A stretch of 42,795 nucleotides of DNA from Methylovulum sp. (GCA_030653435.1 JAURZI010000144.1:1-42795); one strand, 5' to 3'. Counted from the stretch's first letter, positions 26,564 through 39,922 are shown. Translations and numbers: made by a program. The notes: a model not told the origin generated them from the letters alone.

Positions 26564-26585
26564 AGGTGGCAACGCGTTGCCACCT
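26564..26585. repeat. Perfect 22-nt palindrome downstream of cysN
   Basis: GGTGGCAACG and its exact complement CGTTGCCACC meet at the centre, with one further A/T pair outside. As RNA it would form a 9-bp stem with a CGCG loop. It has no T-run, so it may be a protein-binding site or a transcript-end hairpin rather than an intrinsic terminator. Confidence 0.55.
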
Positions 26586-26679
26586 GGTTTGATGGGAGAG
26601 GGCTCGGCCGTTATCGTACGGTCGCACATGAATTTAATGCTACATCCTTAACTTATCAAATAATAAAGACGAGACGACT

Positions 26680-27042
26680 ATGCGTGCGAATATGTTAACT
26701 TCTGTATTGACAGAGCTCAATGGTACATCTGCTGATATTGAAGCATCGGGCATTATATCAACTGATGGCCTGATGATAGCGTCGGTTTTACCGGCTTCAA
26801 TGGACGAAGATCGGGTGGGTGCAATGAGTGCGGCAATGCTTTCGCTGGGGGACAGGACGGCTCAAGAGCTGGCAAGAGGCGCGCTGGAACAGGTCCTGAT
26901 TAAGGGCGCGAATGGCTATGTGTTAATGGCGTATGCGGGAGCAGAATCAGTATTGACAGTGCTCGCGAAGCCTAATGCGAAGCTGGGTTTGATTTTTCTC
27001 GATGTGAAGCGTGCTGCGGCAAGCATTGCCGAGTTCCTGTAA
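26680..27042 (+). CDS. Roadblock/LC7 domain protein
   Basis: A 120-residue protein with the Roadblock/LC7 layout: an N-terminal helix (MLTSVLTELNGTSADIEAS), the strand GIISTDGLMIASVLP, a long helix with RVGAMSAAMLSLGDRTAQEL, and strands ending VLTVLAKPNAKLGLIFLDV. Such proteins (MglB, dynein light chain LC7-type) regulate small Ras-like GTPases as dimers. No Ras-like partner GTPase is encoded nearby, and CysN is a translation-factor-type GTPase that is not a known client. It stands alone between cysN and a convergent gene. Confidence 0.85.
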   Translation: MRANMLTSVLTELNGTSADIEASGIISTDGLMIASVLPASMDEDRVGAMSAAMLSLGDRTAQELARGALEQVLIKGANGYVLMAYAGAESVLTVLAKPNAKLGLIFLDVKRAAASIAEFL

Positions 27043-27074
27043 TACGCTTTGGTCTAAGGCATATTTCAATCTTT

Positions 27075-27890
27075 TTATGCCGAAAACTTGATTTCGTAGC
27101 CGGTATATTTTCGGATGTTAATGACCCCGGTATCCAGCAATAGGTATTGGCCTTTGATGCCGAGCAGCACGCCTGATATTTCCGGTGTTTTTGTCAGGCA
27201 CAACGATTTAATCTTGGTGGGATAGTGAGTAACCGGGAAATGTATGTCCACCGCTTGAGCGTCAGCTAAAAATTCAATGGCCTGTTGTCCAAAACGGTTT
27301 GTGATGTCGGCTATCTCTGCCGCGCATAATGTTACCAATTGATCGCGCTTTGCTGCCAAGTCTATTGTTGCAGCCTCATATTTAAGCATTTTTTGCCAGT
27401 TGGTCTTGTCGCTGATATGCTTGCCGAGCGCAATTTCAATCAAGCCTGAAAGATGCCTGGATTGGGTTTTAAAAATCGGCAATGCTTGTGTTGCGCCTTG
27501 GTCTATCCAGCGCGTCGGTGTTTGTGTGTGCCGGGTAATGCCGACTTTAATGTTGCTAGAATTGGCAAGATAAACAAGGTGGGGCTGAAAACAAAATTCC
27601 TCACCCCATGCCGGTTCTCTACAAGTCCCTGCGGCGTAGTGGCAGGTGTTGGGCTTCATAATGCACATATCGCACTGGGCCAATGAGATAAAACAAGGGT
27701 AGCAATAGCCTTGGTTGTAGCTCTTTTTGATAGGTTTGTTGCAATGTATGCAAAATATACAGCCTGTGTGGTTCAGTTGTATCAGTTTGCCGATTAACGG
27801 ATTTAGCGCAACTTTTTGATTACTTAAAGGCAAATCGTATTGGACGGGATTGTCCAGATAGCTGTGCATTTTTTTTAATTGTCCCTGCAT
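27075..27890 (-). CDS. DUF2797 family protein (zinc-binding, GIY-YIG-like)
   Basis: A 271-residue protein on the minus strand. A cysteine-rich N-terminal half (CIFCIHCNKPI, GYCYPCF, CDMCIMKPNTC, GTCREPAWGEEFC) is likely to bind zinc. It is followed by VYLANSSNIKVGITRHTQTP and RWIDQGA, the GIY-YIG-like block that defines DUF2797. The C-terminal third (LLLDTGVINIRKYTGYEIKF) is the conserved closing strand. The biochemical function of the family is not known to me. It runs toward the Roadblock gene and shares a divergent upstream region with the atp operon. Confidence 0.85.
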   Translation of the reverse strand: MQGQLKKMHSYLDNPVQYDLPLSNQKVALNPLIGKLIQLNHTGCIFCIHCNKPIKKSYNQGYCYPCFISLAQCDMCIMKPNTCHYAAGTCREPAWGEEFCFQPHLVYLANSSNIKVGITRHTQTPTRWIDQGATQALPIFKTQSRHLSGLIEIALGKHISDKTNWQKMLKYEAATIDLAAKRDQLVTLCAAEIADITNRFGQQAIEFLADAQAVDIHFPVTHYPTKIKSLCLTKTPEISGVLLGIKGQYLLLDTGVINIRKYTGYEIKFSA

Positions 27891-28028
27891 GGATGTATGT
27901 CTCTAAGTTAAGTCGGTAACAGCTGCTATAATGTCATAAATTGACGGCGTACTAAAGGCGTATGCGTGTAACCGATAGAGATGGCATGGATAATAAACAC
28001 ATTTTTTTCATGGAAATGGGTGTCAGCC

Positions 28029-28057
28029 TTGATTTAATAGAGGTTGGCCGCTATAAT
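28029..28057 (+). promoter_or_regulatory. Sigma-70 promoter of the atp operon
   Basis: TTGATT (28029-28034) and TATAAT (28052-28057) are separated by exactly 17 nt. This is a near-consensus vegetative promoter with a perfect -10 box. The expected start of transcription is about 28064, giving a leader of about 22 nt before the GTG of atpI. Confidence 0.65.
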
Positions 28058-28085
28058 CCAGCAGCTTTTATGTTTGGAGTTGAGT

Positions 28086-29247
<1,162 letters not shown>

Positions 29248-29271
29248 ATTTTCATCATTTTTATAACTTAA

Positions 29272-29580
<309 letters not shown>

Positions 29581-29617
29581 CACGGTATAATTTTAATAGC
29601 AACAAGAGGGACGCATC

Positions 29618-30091
29618 GTGAGTATCAATGCTACTCTGATTGGGCAAATGATTACCTTTGCACTTCTGGTATGGTTTACCATGAAGTACATTTGGCCGCC
29701 TTTATTTGACTCTTTAGAAGAACGTAGAAAGAAGATTGGAGAAGGCTTGGCTGCTGCCGAAAAAGGCCAGGAAGCTATGCAGTTGGCCGAGAAAAAAGCA
29801 AAAAATGTTTTAAAAGAGGCCAAAGAGCAGTCTTCAGAAATTGTAAGCTTGGCGCAGAAGCGTGCTAATGAAATTGTCGAAGAATCAAAGGACACGGCTA
29901 AAAAAGAAAGTGATCGCTTGGTTCATGCAGCAAAAGCACAAATTGAACAAGAAATTCAGCAGGCAAAAGAAAGTTTGCGCCAAGAAGTCGCCGTTTTAGC
30001 ATTAAGGGCGGCAGAACAGATTCTGGGCGCAGAGATAGATCATGCCAAGCATCAAGACATTATAAGCAAAATCTCTAATCAATTAGGTTAA
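29618..30091 (+). CDS. atpF: ATP synthase F0 subunit b
   Basis: A 157-residue protein: one N-terminal membrane helix (LIGQMITFALLVWFTMKYIW) followed by a long charged coiled coil (AEKKAKNVLKEAKEQSSE). Subunit b is the stator stalk linking F0 to F1. Start is GTG at 29618 with AAGAGGG before it. Confidence 0.95.
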   Translation: MSINATLIGQMITFALLVWFTMKYIWPPLFDSLEERRKKIGEGLAAAEKGQEAMQLAEKKAKNVLKEAKEQSSEIVSLAQKRANEIVEESKDTAKKESDRLVHAAKAQIEQEIQQAKESLRQEVAVLALRAAEQILGAEIDHAKHQDIISKISNQLG

Positions 30092-30096
30092 GCATA

Positions 30097-30630
30097 ATGA
30101 GTGAACTGGCAACATTAGCAAGACCTTATGCCTCAGCAGTGTTTAAAAGAGCTAAGGAGACCAGCTCGGCAGGCAAGTGGTCACAAAGCTTGGCATTTAT
30201 GTCGGCTGTCCTGAATAACGGTGAGATTTCTGTTTTACTGGATAACCCTAGGGTTGGTAAACAAGAATTGTTGGGCTTTATGCTGGATATTTGTCAAGGC
30301 CAAGTGGACGAGGAAGGTGCAAATTTTTTGGCGTTGCTGGTCCATAACAACCGTTTGGCTTTGGTTTCGACAGTTGCTCGGCTTTTTGAAACTTACAAGG
30401 CGGATGATGAGGGTTACGTTGATGTTGAAGTAGCTACCGCTTATGAGTTTTCCGAAGATGCGCGTTTGCAGTTCTCCGCAACTTTGGAAAAAGCATGGGG
30501 TAAAAAAATCCACATGAATGTAATTCTAGACAAGTCATTAATTGGTGGCGTTCTAGTACGGGCAGGCGACAAAGTGATAGACGGCTCTATTAGAGGTCAG
30601 CTTCAACACATGCAAAAGACTCTTCAGTGA
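30097..30630 (+). CDS. atpH: ATP synthase F1 subunit delta
   Basis: A 177-residue soluble subunit. ELATLARPYASAVFKRA at the N-terminus and the C-terminal IGGVLVRAGDKVIDGSIRGQ block are typical. It ties subunit b to the top of the F1 alpha/beta ring. It starts 5 nt after atpF. Confidence 0.95.
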   Translation: MSELATLARPYASAVFKRAKETSSAGKWSQSLAFMSAVLNNGEISVLLDNPRVGKQELLGFMLDICQGQVDEEGANFLALLVHNNRLALVSTVARLFETYKADDEGYVDVEVATAYEFSEDARLQFSATLEKAWGKKIHMNVILDKSLIGGVLVRAGDKVIDGSIRGQLQHMQKTLQ

Positions 30631-30645
30631 GAGTGAGAAAAAAAC

Positions 30646-32187
30646 ATGCAATTAAACCCATCTGAAATAAGTGATCTGATTAAAAAGAAGATCGAAAACT
30701 TCGACCTGAGTTCTGAAGCTCATACAGAAGGTACTGTAGTCAGTGTGTCTGACGGTATAGTAAGAGTACATGGTCTCTCGGATGCAATGCAGGGTGAGAT
30801 GCTGGAGTTTCCTGGAAATACCTTTGGGATGGCTCTTAACTTGGAAAGAGATTCAGTCGGTGTTGTAGTCTTGGGTTCATACCAGCACATTTCCGAAGGC
30901 GATACTGTAAAGTGTACGGGAAGAATTTTAGAGGTGCCCGTTGGTGAAGCATTGTTAGGGCGTGTTGTTGATGCGCTGGGCAATCCTATCGATGGTAAAG
31001 GCTCTATCGAGACATCTGAAACGTCGCCGATTGAAAAAATAGCGCCTGGTGTTATTGCGCGTCAATCTGTTGATCAACCAGTGCAGTTGGGGTTGAAGTC
31101 AATTGATGCGATGATTCCGGTAGGTCGGGGTCAGCGTGAGTTAATTATAGGTGACAGACAAACCGGTAAAACAGCGATTGCCATTGATGCCATCATCAAT
31201 CAAAAGGGTACTGGCATTAAATGTATTTATGTTGCTATAGGTCAAAAACGTTCTTCAATCGCCAATGTGGTTCGTAAACTCGAAGAACATGGTGCTATGG
31301 AGCATACCATTGTTGTAGCAGCTTCCGCATCCGAATCGGCAGCTATGCAGTTCATTGCACCTTATACAGGCTGCTCGATGGGAGAGTTCTTTAGGGATCG
31401 CGGCGAAGATGCGTTAATTATTTATGATGATTTGACTAAGCAAGCTTGGGCTTATCGTCAAGTTTCTTTGTTGTTGCGTAGGCCGCCGGGTCGTGAAGCC
31501 TATCCAGGAGATGTTTTTTACCTACATTCACGTCTATTGGAGAGAGCATCCCGGATCAATGCGGATGAAGTTGAAAAGCTTACTGAGGGTAAGGTAAAAG
31601 GCAAAACAGGTTCATTAACGGCGCTGCCTATTATTGAAACTCAAGGTGGAGATGTATCAGCTTTTGTGCCCACTAATGTGATTTCGATTACTGACGGTCA
31701 GATTTTCTTGGAAAGTAGCTTGTTCAACGCAGGTATCCGTCCGGCGGTGAATGCTGGGTTGTCGGTATCCCGCGTGGGTGGTGCTGCTCAAACGAAAATC
31801 ATTAAAAAATTAGGTGGCGGCACGCGTCTTGACTTGGCTCAGTATCGTGAATTGGCGGCTTTTGCACAGTTTGCTTCTGACTTGGATGAAAGCACTCGCA
31901 AACAAATCGAGCGTGGTCAAAGGGTTACTGAGTTAATGAAACAAAATCAGTACTCGCCTATGTCAGTTGCACAAATGGCCATTTCGCTATTCGCTGCTAA
32001 TGAAGGCTTTCTTGATAGCATAGAAGTTAATAAAGTGCTTGATTTTGAAAGCGCATTGCATTCCTACATGAAGTCTGAGCATTATGAATTAATGGAAAGC
32101 ATCAATGCAACGGGTGATTTCAGCAATGAAATCAAGCAGGGTATGCAAACTGCCATTGAAACGTTCATTAAAACTCATAGTTGGTAA
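30646..32187 (+). CDS. atpA: ATP synthase F1 subunit alpha
   Basis: A 513-residue subunit of normal length. The Walker [35 protein letters not shown], and the C-terminal [18 protein letters not shown] are intact. Alpha carries the non-catalytic nucleotide sites of the F1 ring. It lies 15 nt after atpH. Confidence 0.98.
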   Translation: MQLNPSEISDLIKKKIENFDLSSEAHTEGTVVSVSDGIVRVHGLSDAMQGEMLEFPGNTFGMALNLERDSVGVVVLGSYQHISEGDTVKCTGRILEVPVGEALLGRVVDALGNPIDGKGSIETSETSPIEKIAPGVIARQSVDQPVQLGLKSIDAMIPVGRGQRELIIGDRQTGKTAIAIDAIINQKGTGIKCIYVAIGQKRSSIANVVRKLEEHGAMEHTIVVAASASESAAMQFIAPYTGCSMGEFFRDRGEDALIIYDDLTKQAWAYRQVSLLLRRPPGREAYPGDVFYLHSRLLERASRINADEVEKLTEGKVKGKTGSLTALPIIETQGGDVSAFVPTNVISITDGQIFLESSLFNAGIRPAVNAGLSVSRVGGAAQTKIIKKLGGGTRLDLAQYRELAAFAQFASDLDESTRKQIERGQRVTELMKQNQYSPMSVAQMAISLFAANEGFLDSIEVNKVLDFESALHSYMKSEHYELMESINATGDFSNEIKQGMQTAIETFIKTHSW

Positions 32188-32199
32188 AAGGGTCTACAC

Positions 32200-33069
32200 A
32201 TGGCTGTTGGCAAAGAAATACGCACAAAGATCGGGAGTATTAAAAATACCCAAAAGATCACTAGGGCAATGGAGATGGTTGCTGCGAGTAAAATGCGTAA
32301 AACAAAAGACAGAATGCAGGCGACGCGTCCCTACGCAAAAAAAATCGGTCAGATAATTAAACATCTGGCACATGCAAATCCTGAATACAAACATCCTTTT
32401 CTGGTGCAACGCGAAGTAAAAAGAGTGGGGTTAATCGTGATAAGTTCAGACAGGGGGTTGTGTGGTGGATTAAATTCAAATTTATTCAGGAAGACATTGT
32501 TGCAATTAATGCAGTGGGATAATGAAAATGTTGATGTTGATGTCTGTACTATTGGTGTGAAAGCCCTAGGTTTTTTTAGCAATCTGAAAAAAATAAATTT
32601 GACTGGCCAAGTAGGTAAGATAGGTGATACTCCGCACCTTGAAGATATAGTCGGCATTATTAAAATTATGTTGGATGGGTATGAGCAAAACAAAATTGAT
32701 GAATTGTATGTCGTCAGCAATGAGTTTGTTAATACGATGACGCAAAGGCCTACGGTTGAGAAATTGCTTCCTGTTGTTGCGGGTGAAATTGAAAATGGTG
32801 TCAGCTCTGGCCACTGGGATTATATTTATGAACCCGATGCTAAAGAAATGCTTGATCATTTGTTGACACGTTATATTGAATCCATTGTCTACCAAGGTTT
32901 GGTTGAAAATAATGCTTGTGAACAAGCGGCTAGAATGGTGGCGATGAAGAGCGCATCAGACAATGCTGGTAATCTTATTAAAGAGCTGCAATTAGTTTAT
33001 AACAAAGCCAGACAGGCAGCTATTACGCAGGAAATTTCAGAAATCGTTGCCGGCGCCGCCGCTGTTTAG
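32200..33069 (+). CDS. atpG: ATP synthase F1 subunit gamma
   Basis: A 289-residue central-stalk subunit. The N-terminal helix [20 protein letters not shown] and the [17 protein letters not shown] block are diagnostic, and the C-terminal helix [18 protein letters not shown] closes it. Gamma rotates within F1 to couple proton flow to ATP synthesis. Confidence 0.97.
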   Translation: MAVGKEIRTKIGSIKNTQKITRAMEMVAASKMRKTKDRMQATRPYAKKIGQIIKHLAHANPEYKHPFLVQREVKRVGLIVISSDRGLCGGLNSNLFRKTLLQLMQWDNENVDVDVCTIGVKALGFFSNLKKINLTGQVGKIGDTPHLEDIVGIIKIMLDGYEQNKIDELYVVSNEFVNTMTQRPTVEKLLPVVAGEIENGVSSGHWDYIYEPDAKEMLDHLLTRYIESIVYQGLVENNACEQAARMVAMKSASDNAGNLIKELQLVYNKARQAAITQEISEIVAGAAAV

Positions 33070-33094
33070 CTCAAGCAAAATGACAAAATACTAA

Positions 33095-34492
<1,398 letters not shown>

Positions 34493-34511
34493 CTATTGTT
34501 TAGGTAATGCA

Positions 34512-34934
34512 ATGACCATGACCGTACATGTAGACATCGTAAGTGCAGAAAAGGAAATATTTTCCGGATTGGCAGAAATGATATTTGCGCCTGCTGAGCT
34601 CGGCGAGGTAGGTATTTCTCCTCGTCATGCCCCTTTATTATCTCGTCTCAATCCAGGTGAGGTGCGGGTAAAAGTATCGGAGAAAGAGAGTTATCCTTTT
34701 TTTATATCCGGTGGTATCTTGGAGGTTCAACCTCATTTGGTTACCATACTTGCGGATACTGCCATTCGAGCTAAAGATATTGACGAAGCGGCTGCAATGG
34801 ATGCTAAGGCTAAAGCAGAAGAAGCTTTATTGGATAAATCGGGAGCGGTTGACTATGAAACGGCTCACGCACAATTAATCCAAGCCATCATGCAGTTGAG
34901 GACTCTCGACAGGCTTAGAAAACGCGGTGAATAA
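34512..34934 (+). CDS. atpC: ATP synthase F1 subunit epsilon
   Basis: A 140-residue subunit. VDIVSAEKEIFSGLAEMIFA, GEVGISPRHAPLLSRL and the C-terminal helical hairpin (AIMQLRTLDRLRKR) are typical. Epsilon couples and inhibits F1. The ATG at 34512 is chosen over the second ATG at 34518 because AGGT stands about 6 nt upstream. Confidence 0.95.
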   Translation: MTMTVHVDIVSAEKEIFSGLAEMIFAPAELGEVGISPRHAPLLSRLNPGEVRVKVSEKESYPFFISGGILEVQPHLVTILADTAIRAKDIDEAAAMDAKAKAEEALLDKSGAVDYETAHAQLIQAIMQLRTLDRLRKRGE

Positions 34935-34944
34935 TCAAAGCGCG

Positions 34945-34964
34945 TGATTGATTGAGATCAATCA
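34945..34964. repeat. 8-bp inverted repeat after atpC
   Basis: TGATTGAT and ATCAATCA flank a TGAG loop, ten bases after the atpC stop. It stands just before the terminator hairpin and may help fold the transcript end. Confidence 0.5.
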
Positions 34965-34974
34965 TGGTACTTTT

Positions 34975-35011
34975 AAAAGCTCGGTAACGTTAAGCGCTAT
35001 CGGGCTTTTTT
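34975..35011 (+). terminator. Intrinsic terminator of the atp operon
   Basis: AAAAGCTCGGTA pairs with TATCGGGCTTTTTT with two G-U pairs, and the right arm runs straight into the T tract. It separates atpC from glmU, although some read-through into glmU is possible given the short spacing. Confidence 0.7.
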
Positions 35012-35029
35012 GTTTGATGGGAGTTGAAT

Positions 35030-36403
35030 ATGAAAATTAGCACGATAATTCTTGCTGCCGGTAAGGGCACGCGTATGTGTTCTGGATTGCCAAAAATTTT
35101 GCATAAAATCGCCAATAAGGCGCTATTGCGGCATGTCTATGATATGAGTATTCAATTGGAGGATAATGATATCAAGATTGTTTATGGACATGGAGGGGAT
35201 TTGGTAAAGGAAAGATTGTCCGACTTACAGGTTACCTGGATTGAGCAAAAGCAGCAACTGGGAACCGGTCATGCAATGCAGCAAGTCAGTGAGCATATCG
35301 CTAATGATGACATTGTTTTGATATTGTATGGCGACGTGCCACTCTTAAAGCTGTCTACTGTTAAGTTATTGCTGGCAAATGTAACCTCTCAATCGCTGGG
35401 TTTGCTTACAATTGATCTGGAAAACCCAAAGGGTTATGGCAGAATACTTAGGGACACTGCCGGCTTAGTGATAAAAATCATCGAAGAAAGGGATGCGTCA
35501 GAGTGTGAAAAAAATATTCATGAAGTCAATACTGGCATTATGGCGGTGCAAGGCATTAAATTAAAAAGATGGTTGGGTCAATTAAACAATAATAATGCTC
35601 AAAAAGAATATTATTTGACTGATATCATTGAAATGGCGGTCGCCGAAGGTGTTGACATCGTAACGAACCAGCCGGAAACAGAAATGGAAGTATTAGGGGT
35701 CAATGACCGGGTACAGCTCAATCAACTTGAACGTGCTTACCAGCAAGAGCAGGCTAAATACCTTATGGAACAAGGTGTGACATTAAAAGATGCTTCCCGC
35801 TTTGATTTAAGGGGAACAATTGATAGGCTTGGGCAGGATATAGAAATCGACATCAATGTTATCTTGGAAGGATGCGTCAGCATAGGCAGCAACGTAATTA
35901 TTGGTCCAAATACTTGCATAAAAAATTCTATCATTGGCGAGCAAGTGGAAATTTTGGCGAACTGCGTAATAGAAAATGCTGTTATAGGGCGGGGTAGTCG
36001 AATAGGTCCATATGCAAGATTACGTCCCGGAACTGTTTTGGGTGATGAGGTGCATATTGGTAATTTTGTAGAAATCAAAAAGTCGGTAATAGCCAAGAAT
36101 AGTAAAGTTAACCACTTAAGTTATATTGGTGATGCTACGGTTGGTAGTAGGGTAAATATTGGTGCAGGAACAATCACTTGTAATTATGATGGTGTCAATA
36201 AATTTCCAACTATCATTGAAGATGGCGCATTTATAGGTTCTGATACTCAGTTGGTTGCTCCTGTTGTTGTAGGAAAAAATGCTACAGTAGGTGCCGGGTC
36301 AACAATTACTAGAGATGTTCCTGAAAACCAGCTGACGCTAAGCAGGGTGAAACAAGTGTCAATTGCGGAATGGCGGCGCCCCGTTAAAATGGAGAAACAA
36401 TAA
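35030..36403 (+). CDS. glmU: Bifunctional N-acetylglucosamine-1-phosphate uridyltransferase / glucosamine-1-phosphate acetyltransferase
   Basis: A 457-residue protein. The N-terminal uridyltransferase has [18 protein letters not shown] and LYGDVPLL; the C-terminal half is a hexapeptide-repeat left-handed beta helix with [20 protein letters not shown] and NYDGVNKF for acetyl transfer. GlmU makes UDP-GlcNAc for peptidoglycan, lipid A and surface glycans. ATG 35030 follows GGGAG by 6 nt; an in-frame TTG at 35024 is less likely. Its last base is shared with the ATG of glmS. Confidence 0.97.
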   Translation: MKISTIILAAGKGTRMCSGLPKILHKIANKALLRHVYDMSIQLEDNDIKIVYGHGGDLVKERLSDLQVTWIEQKQQLGTGHAMQQVSEHIANDDIVLILYGDVPLLKLSTVKLLLANVTSQSLGLLTIDLENPKGYGRILRDTAGLVIKIIEERDASECEKNIHEVNTGIMAVQGIKLKRWLGQLNNNNAQKEYYLTDIIEMAVAEGVDIVTNQPETEMEVLGVNDRVQLNQLERAYQQEQAKYLMEQGVTLKDASRFDLRGTIDRLGQDIEIDINVILEGCVSIGSNVIIGPNTCIKNSIIGEQVEILANCVIENAVIGRGSRIGPYARLRPGTVLGDEVHIGNFVEIKKSVIAKNSKVNHLSYIGDATVGSRVNIGAGTITCNYDGVNKFPTIIEDGAFIGSDTQLVAPVVVGKNATVGAGSTITRDVPENQLTLSRVKQVSIAEWRRPVKMEKQ

Positions 36404-38232
36404 TGTGCGGAATTGTAGGTGGTATTGCCCAACGCAATGTAGTGCCAATTTTGCTGGAAGGCTTAAAAAGACTGGAATATCGAGGTTATGATTCTGCAGG
36501 GATGGCGATCATAAATAATCGACAGATATGTCGGCAGCGTGAGGTTGGTAAAGTAAAGGGTTTGGAATTATTACTAGAATCCCATCCTCTTTCGGGCAAT
36601 GTCGGTATCGCACATACGCGTTGGGCCACTCATGGTAAACCTAGCACAGCTAATGCACATCCGCATGTTAGCGGTAACAAAGTTGCGGTGGTGCATAACG
36701 GTATTATTGAAAACCATGAGTTGCTAAAAAATATGCAGTTAAAAAATGGGCATGAATTCACTTCGCAAACAGACACTGAAGTGATTGTTCATGAAATTTA
36801 TGATGCGATGAAAGCAACAAATGATTTGGTCGCAGCAGTTAAGCTAGCGATCAAAAAACTTGATGGCGCTTATGCATTAGGTATCGTGAGTGTTGATGAT
36901 CCAGATGTCCTGGTTGCCTGCAGAAAAGGTAGTCCTTTAGTGATTGGAGTAGGGATTGGTGAGTATTTTATTGCCTCCGATGTGGCAGCGCTATTACCTG
37001 TTACGCAACGGTTTATTTTCTTGGAAGATGGTGATATTGCAGCAATCCGTCTTGATAAGTTAGTTATATATGATATTGATGGTCGAGTCGTCAACCGTTC
37101 TATCAAGGAGAGTAAGCTGACAGTCGATGCTGTTGACAAAGGCGATTACCGTCACTATATGTTGAAAGAAATTTATGAGCAACCTTTTGCTATCTTGCAA
37201 ACGTTGGAAGGCAGGTTCATAAATAATCGGTTACAAGAGAGTTCGTTTGGGCACAATGCATGCGAAGTGTTTGATAATATAAAGGCTATACAAATAATAG
37301 CCTGCGGGACGAGCTACCACGCTGGGTTGGTGGCTCGTTACTGGTTTGAGGAGATTGCGCGCGTGCCTTGTTCTGTAGAAGTGGCGAGCGAGTTTCGTTA
37401 TAGAACGCCAGTGGTGACGGAAGATACCCTGATTGTCACTATTTCGCAATCAGGTGAAACTGCTGATACGTTGGCTGCTTTGCAAGAAGCCAAACGATTA
37501 GGAGCTAAATATTCCTTGACTATCTGCAATGTCCCGGAAAGCTCATTAGTCAGGGAATCTGACCTTGCTTTAATGACCCGTGCAGGTCCTGAAATTGGTG
37601 TTGCTTCAACGAAAGCATTTACAACGCAACTGGTCGTATTGTTGCTGCTGGTGATTGCGGTTGGCAGGCGATTTAAATTATCGGGTAAAGTTGAACAAAA
37701 AATTACTTGCGAATTATTTGATTTGCCAGGAAATATTGAAAAAATATTGTTGCTGAATAATGAAATTAAAGTGTTGGCTGAGCAGTTTGCTGAAAAACAC
37801 CATGCCCTATTTTTAGGACGCGGCACTCATTATCCGATAGCGATGGAAGGAGCGTTAAAGCTGAAGGAGATATCATATATCCATGCAGAAGCTTATCCGG
37901 CAGGCGAGCTAAAACACGGGCCGCTAGCGCTTATTGATTCCGATATGCCAGTTGTTACGGTGGCGCCGAATAATAGCTTGTTGGAAAAGTTGAAATCAAA
38001 TATGCAGGAAGTTAGTGCGCGTGGTGGACAACTTATTGTTTTTATGGATGAAACTCTGAATCCTGCTTCTGATGATAGTGTGCGAATTATAAAAGTCCCA
38101 CAGGTTGAAAATGAAGTATCAGCTATCGCATATACTATACCTTTACAGCTGTTGGCTTATCATGTTGCCGTTTTAAAGGGGACAGATATAGATCAGCCAA
38201 GAAATCTTGCAAAATCGGTAACTGTGGAATAA
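36403..38232 (+). CDS. glmS: Glutamine-fructose-6-phosphate aminotransferase (isomerizing)
   Basis: A 609-residue enzyme. [12 protein letters not shown] has the catalytic Cys2 of the class II glutaminase domain; the isomerase half has two SIS domains ([48 protein letters not shown]) and the C-terminal [11 protein letters not shown]. GlmS makes glucosamine-6-phosphate, the entry to UDP-GlcNAc synthesis. Stop of glmU and start of glmS overlap by one base. No glmZ-type or ribozyme leader is possible here because the genes overlap. Confidence 0.97.
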   Translation: MCGIVGGIAQRNVVPILLEGLKRLEYRGYDSAGMAIINNRQICRQREVGKVKGLELLLESHPLSGNVGIAHTRWATHGKPSTANAHPHVSGNKVAVVHNGIIENHELLKNMQLKNGHEFTSQTDTEVIVHEIYDAMKATNDLVAAVKLAIKKLDGAYALGIVSVDDPDVLVACRKGSPLVIGVGIGEYFIASDVAALLPVTQRFIFLEDGDIAAIRLDKLVIYDIDGRVVNRSIKESKLTVDAVDKGDYRHYMLKEIYEQPFAILQTLEGRFINNRLQESSFGHNACEVFDNIKAIQIIACGTSYHAGLVARYWFEEIARVPCSVEVASEFRYRTPVVTEDTLIVTISQSGETADTLAALQEAKRLGAKYSLTICNVPESSLVRESDLALMTRAGPEIGVASTKAFTTQLVVLLLLVIAVGRRFKLSGKVEQKITCELFDLPGNIEKILLLNNEIKVLAEQFAEKHHALFLGRGTHYPIAMEGALKLKEISYIHAEAYPAGELKHGPLALIDSDMPVVTVAPNNSLLEKLKSNMQEVSARGGQLIVFMDETLNPASDDSVRIIKVPQVENEVSAIAYTIPLQLLAYHVAVLKGTDIDQPRNLAKSVTVE

Positions 38233-38308
38233 AAATTTACGGTTTTAATTTGAGTTGTATGAAGGGAGATATGCTTACTGATAAAGAAAGCTGCTCATTC
38301 AGGTCTGG

Positions 38309-38767
38309 CTACTCGTTGATATTGTCTAGCCCAGATACGCCATTAATAGTCCAATGATCAAAGTTATTGATTTCTTTTTGGTCGTCACTATCATTATAAG
38401 TGATGCGGCAAGCATACTTTTTGATCATTGCATTGCTTGACACATTGTCCGTAATAGTGATTTCAGCGTTAATAACATACTGATAGTTGCCCAAGCTCCA
38501 GGCATTGATAGGCTTTTCAGGGAAAACTATAGATTTATCGGGGCCGAGTTCGGTTTTAATGTACTTATTGCAGTGCATAAAAGCAATTTCTGTTAAATTT
38601 GTAGAAATCGGCAGTTGGCTTGCCTTATCATTGCTGTCAACAAGGAATAGGTCGGATTTTACTACTTCGTAAACCAACGGCATAACGATTTTTTGCTGGG
38701 TTAAAAGAAGGACGGCGAATCCTGCAATGAACAAAAGCATAGGGTATTTTTTTATAAAATTTTTCAT
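38309..38767 (-). CDS. Small membrane-anchored protein of unknown function
   Basis: A 152-residue minus-strand protein. The N-terminus MKNFIKKYPMLLFIAGFAVL has a positive stretch and one hydrophobic helix (about residues 9-27), an inner-membrane anchor; the rest is predicted periplasmic, with two isolated cysteines and no recognised domain. The ATG at 38767 is preferred to the upstream TTG at 38788. It runs toward glmS and away from the pmo operon, so it is a separate unit. I recognise no family. Confidence 0.6.
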   Translation of the reverse strand: MKNFIKKYPMLLFIAGFAVLLLTQQKIVMPLVYEVVKSDLFLVDSNDKASQLPISTNLTEIAFMHCNKYIKTELGPDKSIVFPEKPINAWSLGNYQYVINAEITITDNVSSNAMIKKYACRITYNDSDDQKEINNFDHWTINGVSGLDNINE

Positions 38768-38901
38768 GAAATCCAGGAAATTAAACAAGTGTTGAAATTA
38801 ATAGGTACGGAATTCTAACAGACATCAATGTGTTAAGAGTAGGGGAATTTTATGAGTAAATGAAGATTTAATGACAAACATATTAGCAGTGTTTTTTTGA
38901 C

Positions 38902-38929
38902 TTGACATGATCGATTGAGCTGGTAGACT
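38902..38929 (+). promoter_or_regulatory. Candidate promoter of pmoCAB
   Basis: A perfect -35 TTGACA (38902-38907) is followed after 16 nt by TAGACT (38924-38929), which keeps the key T, A and T positions. The start would be near 38936, leaving a leader of about 117 nt before pmoC. A weaker pair nearer the gene (TTGACT 39006, TAAAAT 39032) has 20-nt spacing and would leave almost no leader, so I favour the upstream one. Confidence 0.45.
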
Positions 38930-39052
38930 GACTGCTCACCAAATAGACTTGGTGTCTTTCTTAAATCTTATAAAAGATAGAATGCGGAATATGGAATTGC
39001 TAGTATTGACTCTTAGTGTAATAACTAAGGCTAAAATTTTTAGGAGATAGAA

Positions 39053-39805
39053 ATGGCAGCTACAACTGAATCAGTGAAAACTGATGCTGCGGAAGCACCG
39101 CTGTTAAATAAAAAAAATATGTATCTGGGCGCAGCACTTTATATAGTGTTTTACGGCTGGGTGCGTTGGTATGAAGGCGTCTATGGCTGGTCAGCTGGCT
39201 TAGATTCATTTGCACCTGAGTTCGAAACATATTGGATGAACTTCCTGTATATCGAGTTTATATTAGAAGTATCTACTGCAGGAATCCTGTGGGGTTACAT
39301 CTGGAAGACTCGTGATCGTAAAGTGATGTCAATTACTCCAAGAGAAGAGTTGAGAAGACACTTTACTCATTGGACGTGGTTGGTTATGTATGCAATCGCA
39401 ATTTATTATGGTGCGAGCTACTTTACTGAGCAAGATGGTACTTGGCATCAAACTATAGTTCGTGATACTGACTTTACTCCAAGTCATATTATCGAATTCT
39501 ATTTGAGCTACCCAATCTACATCATTACGGGTGTTGCATCTTTCCTTTATGCTAAAACAAGGCTGCCAACTTATCAACAAGGTTTGTCTTTGCAGTATTT
39601 AGTGTCAGTAGTTGGTCCTTTCATGATTCTGCCAAATGTTGGCTTGAATGAGTGGGGTCATACTTTCTGGTTTATGGAAGAGTTGTTTGTTGCTCCTTTA
39701 CATTATGGCTTCGTATTCTTCGGATGGGCAGCTTTAGGTGTGATGGGTGTTGTAAATATAGAAGTTGGAGCTATATCTAAACTTCTGAAAAAAGATCTGG
39801 CGTAA
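39053..39805 (+). CDS. pmoC: Particulate methane monooxygenase subunit C
   Basis: A 250-residue integral membrane protein. The metal site of M. capsulatus PmoC is conserved at D128, H132 and H145 (segment DGTWHQ ... DFTPSH), and the second site at N199, H203 and H217 (NEWGHTFW ... APLHYG). GLNEWGHTFWFMEELFVAPL is the family signature. pMMO oxidises methane to methanol in intracytoplasmic membranes. A TTAGGAGATAG ribosome-binding site precedes the ATG. The order C-A-B and the sequences exclude the divergent pxm type. Confidence 0.97.
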   Translation: MAATTESVKTDAAEAPLLNKKNMYLGAALYIVFYGWVRWYEGVYGWSAGLDSFAPEFETYWMNFLYIEFILEVSTAGILWGYIWKTRDRKVMSITPREELRRHFTHWTWLVMYAIAIYYGASYFTEQDGTWHQTIVRDTDFTPSHIIEFYLSYPIYIITGVASFLYAKTRLPTYQQGLSLQYLVSVVGPFMILPNVGLNEWGHTFWFMEELFVAPLHYGFVFFGWAALGVMGVVNIEVGAISKLLKKDLA

Positions 39806-39826
39806 TCCAGTCTGTTGGCTAAAATA

Positions 39827-39883
39827 ACTATCTCCTCGGTGTTTCGTCTTTTTGTTAGGCGAAATACCAAAGCAGAAGATAGT
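39827..39883 (+). repeat. Long imperfect hairpin between pmoC and pmoA
   Basis: An outer ACTATCT/AGATAGT pairing (39827-39833, 39877-39883) and an inner GGTGTTTCG/CGAAATACC pairing with one G-U form a two-part stem; the inner stem extends by TC/GG. It could act in mRNA processing or in setting the relative amounts of the subunits. Confidence 0.6.
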
Positions 39884-39922
39884 ATTATAAAAATAATTTA
39901 AATCCTTTTAGGAGGTAAGCTA

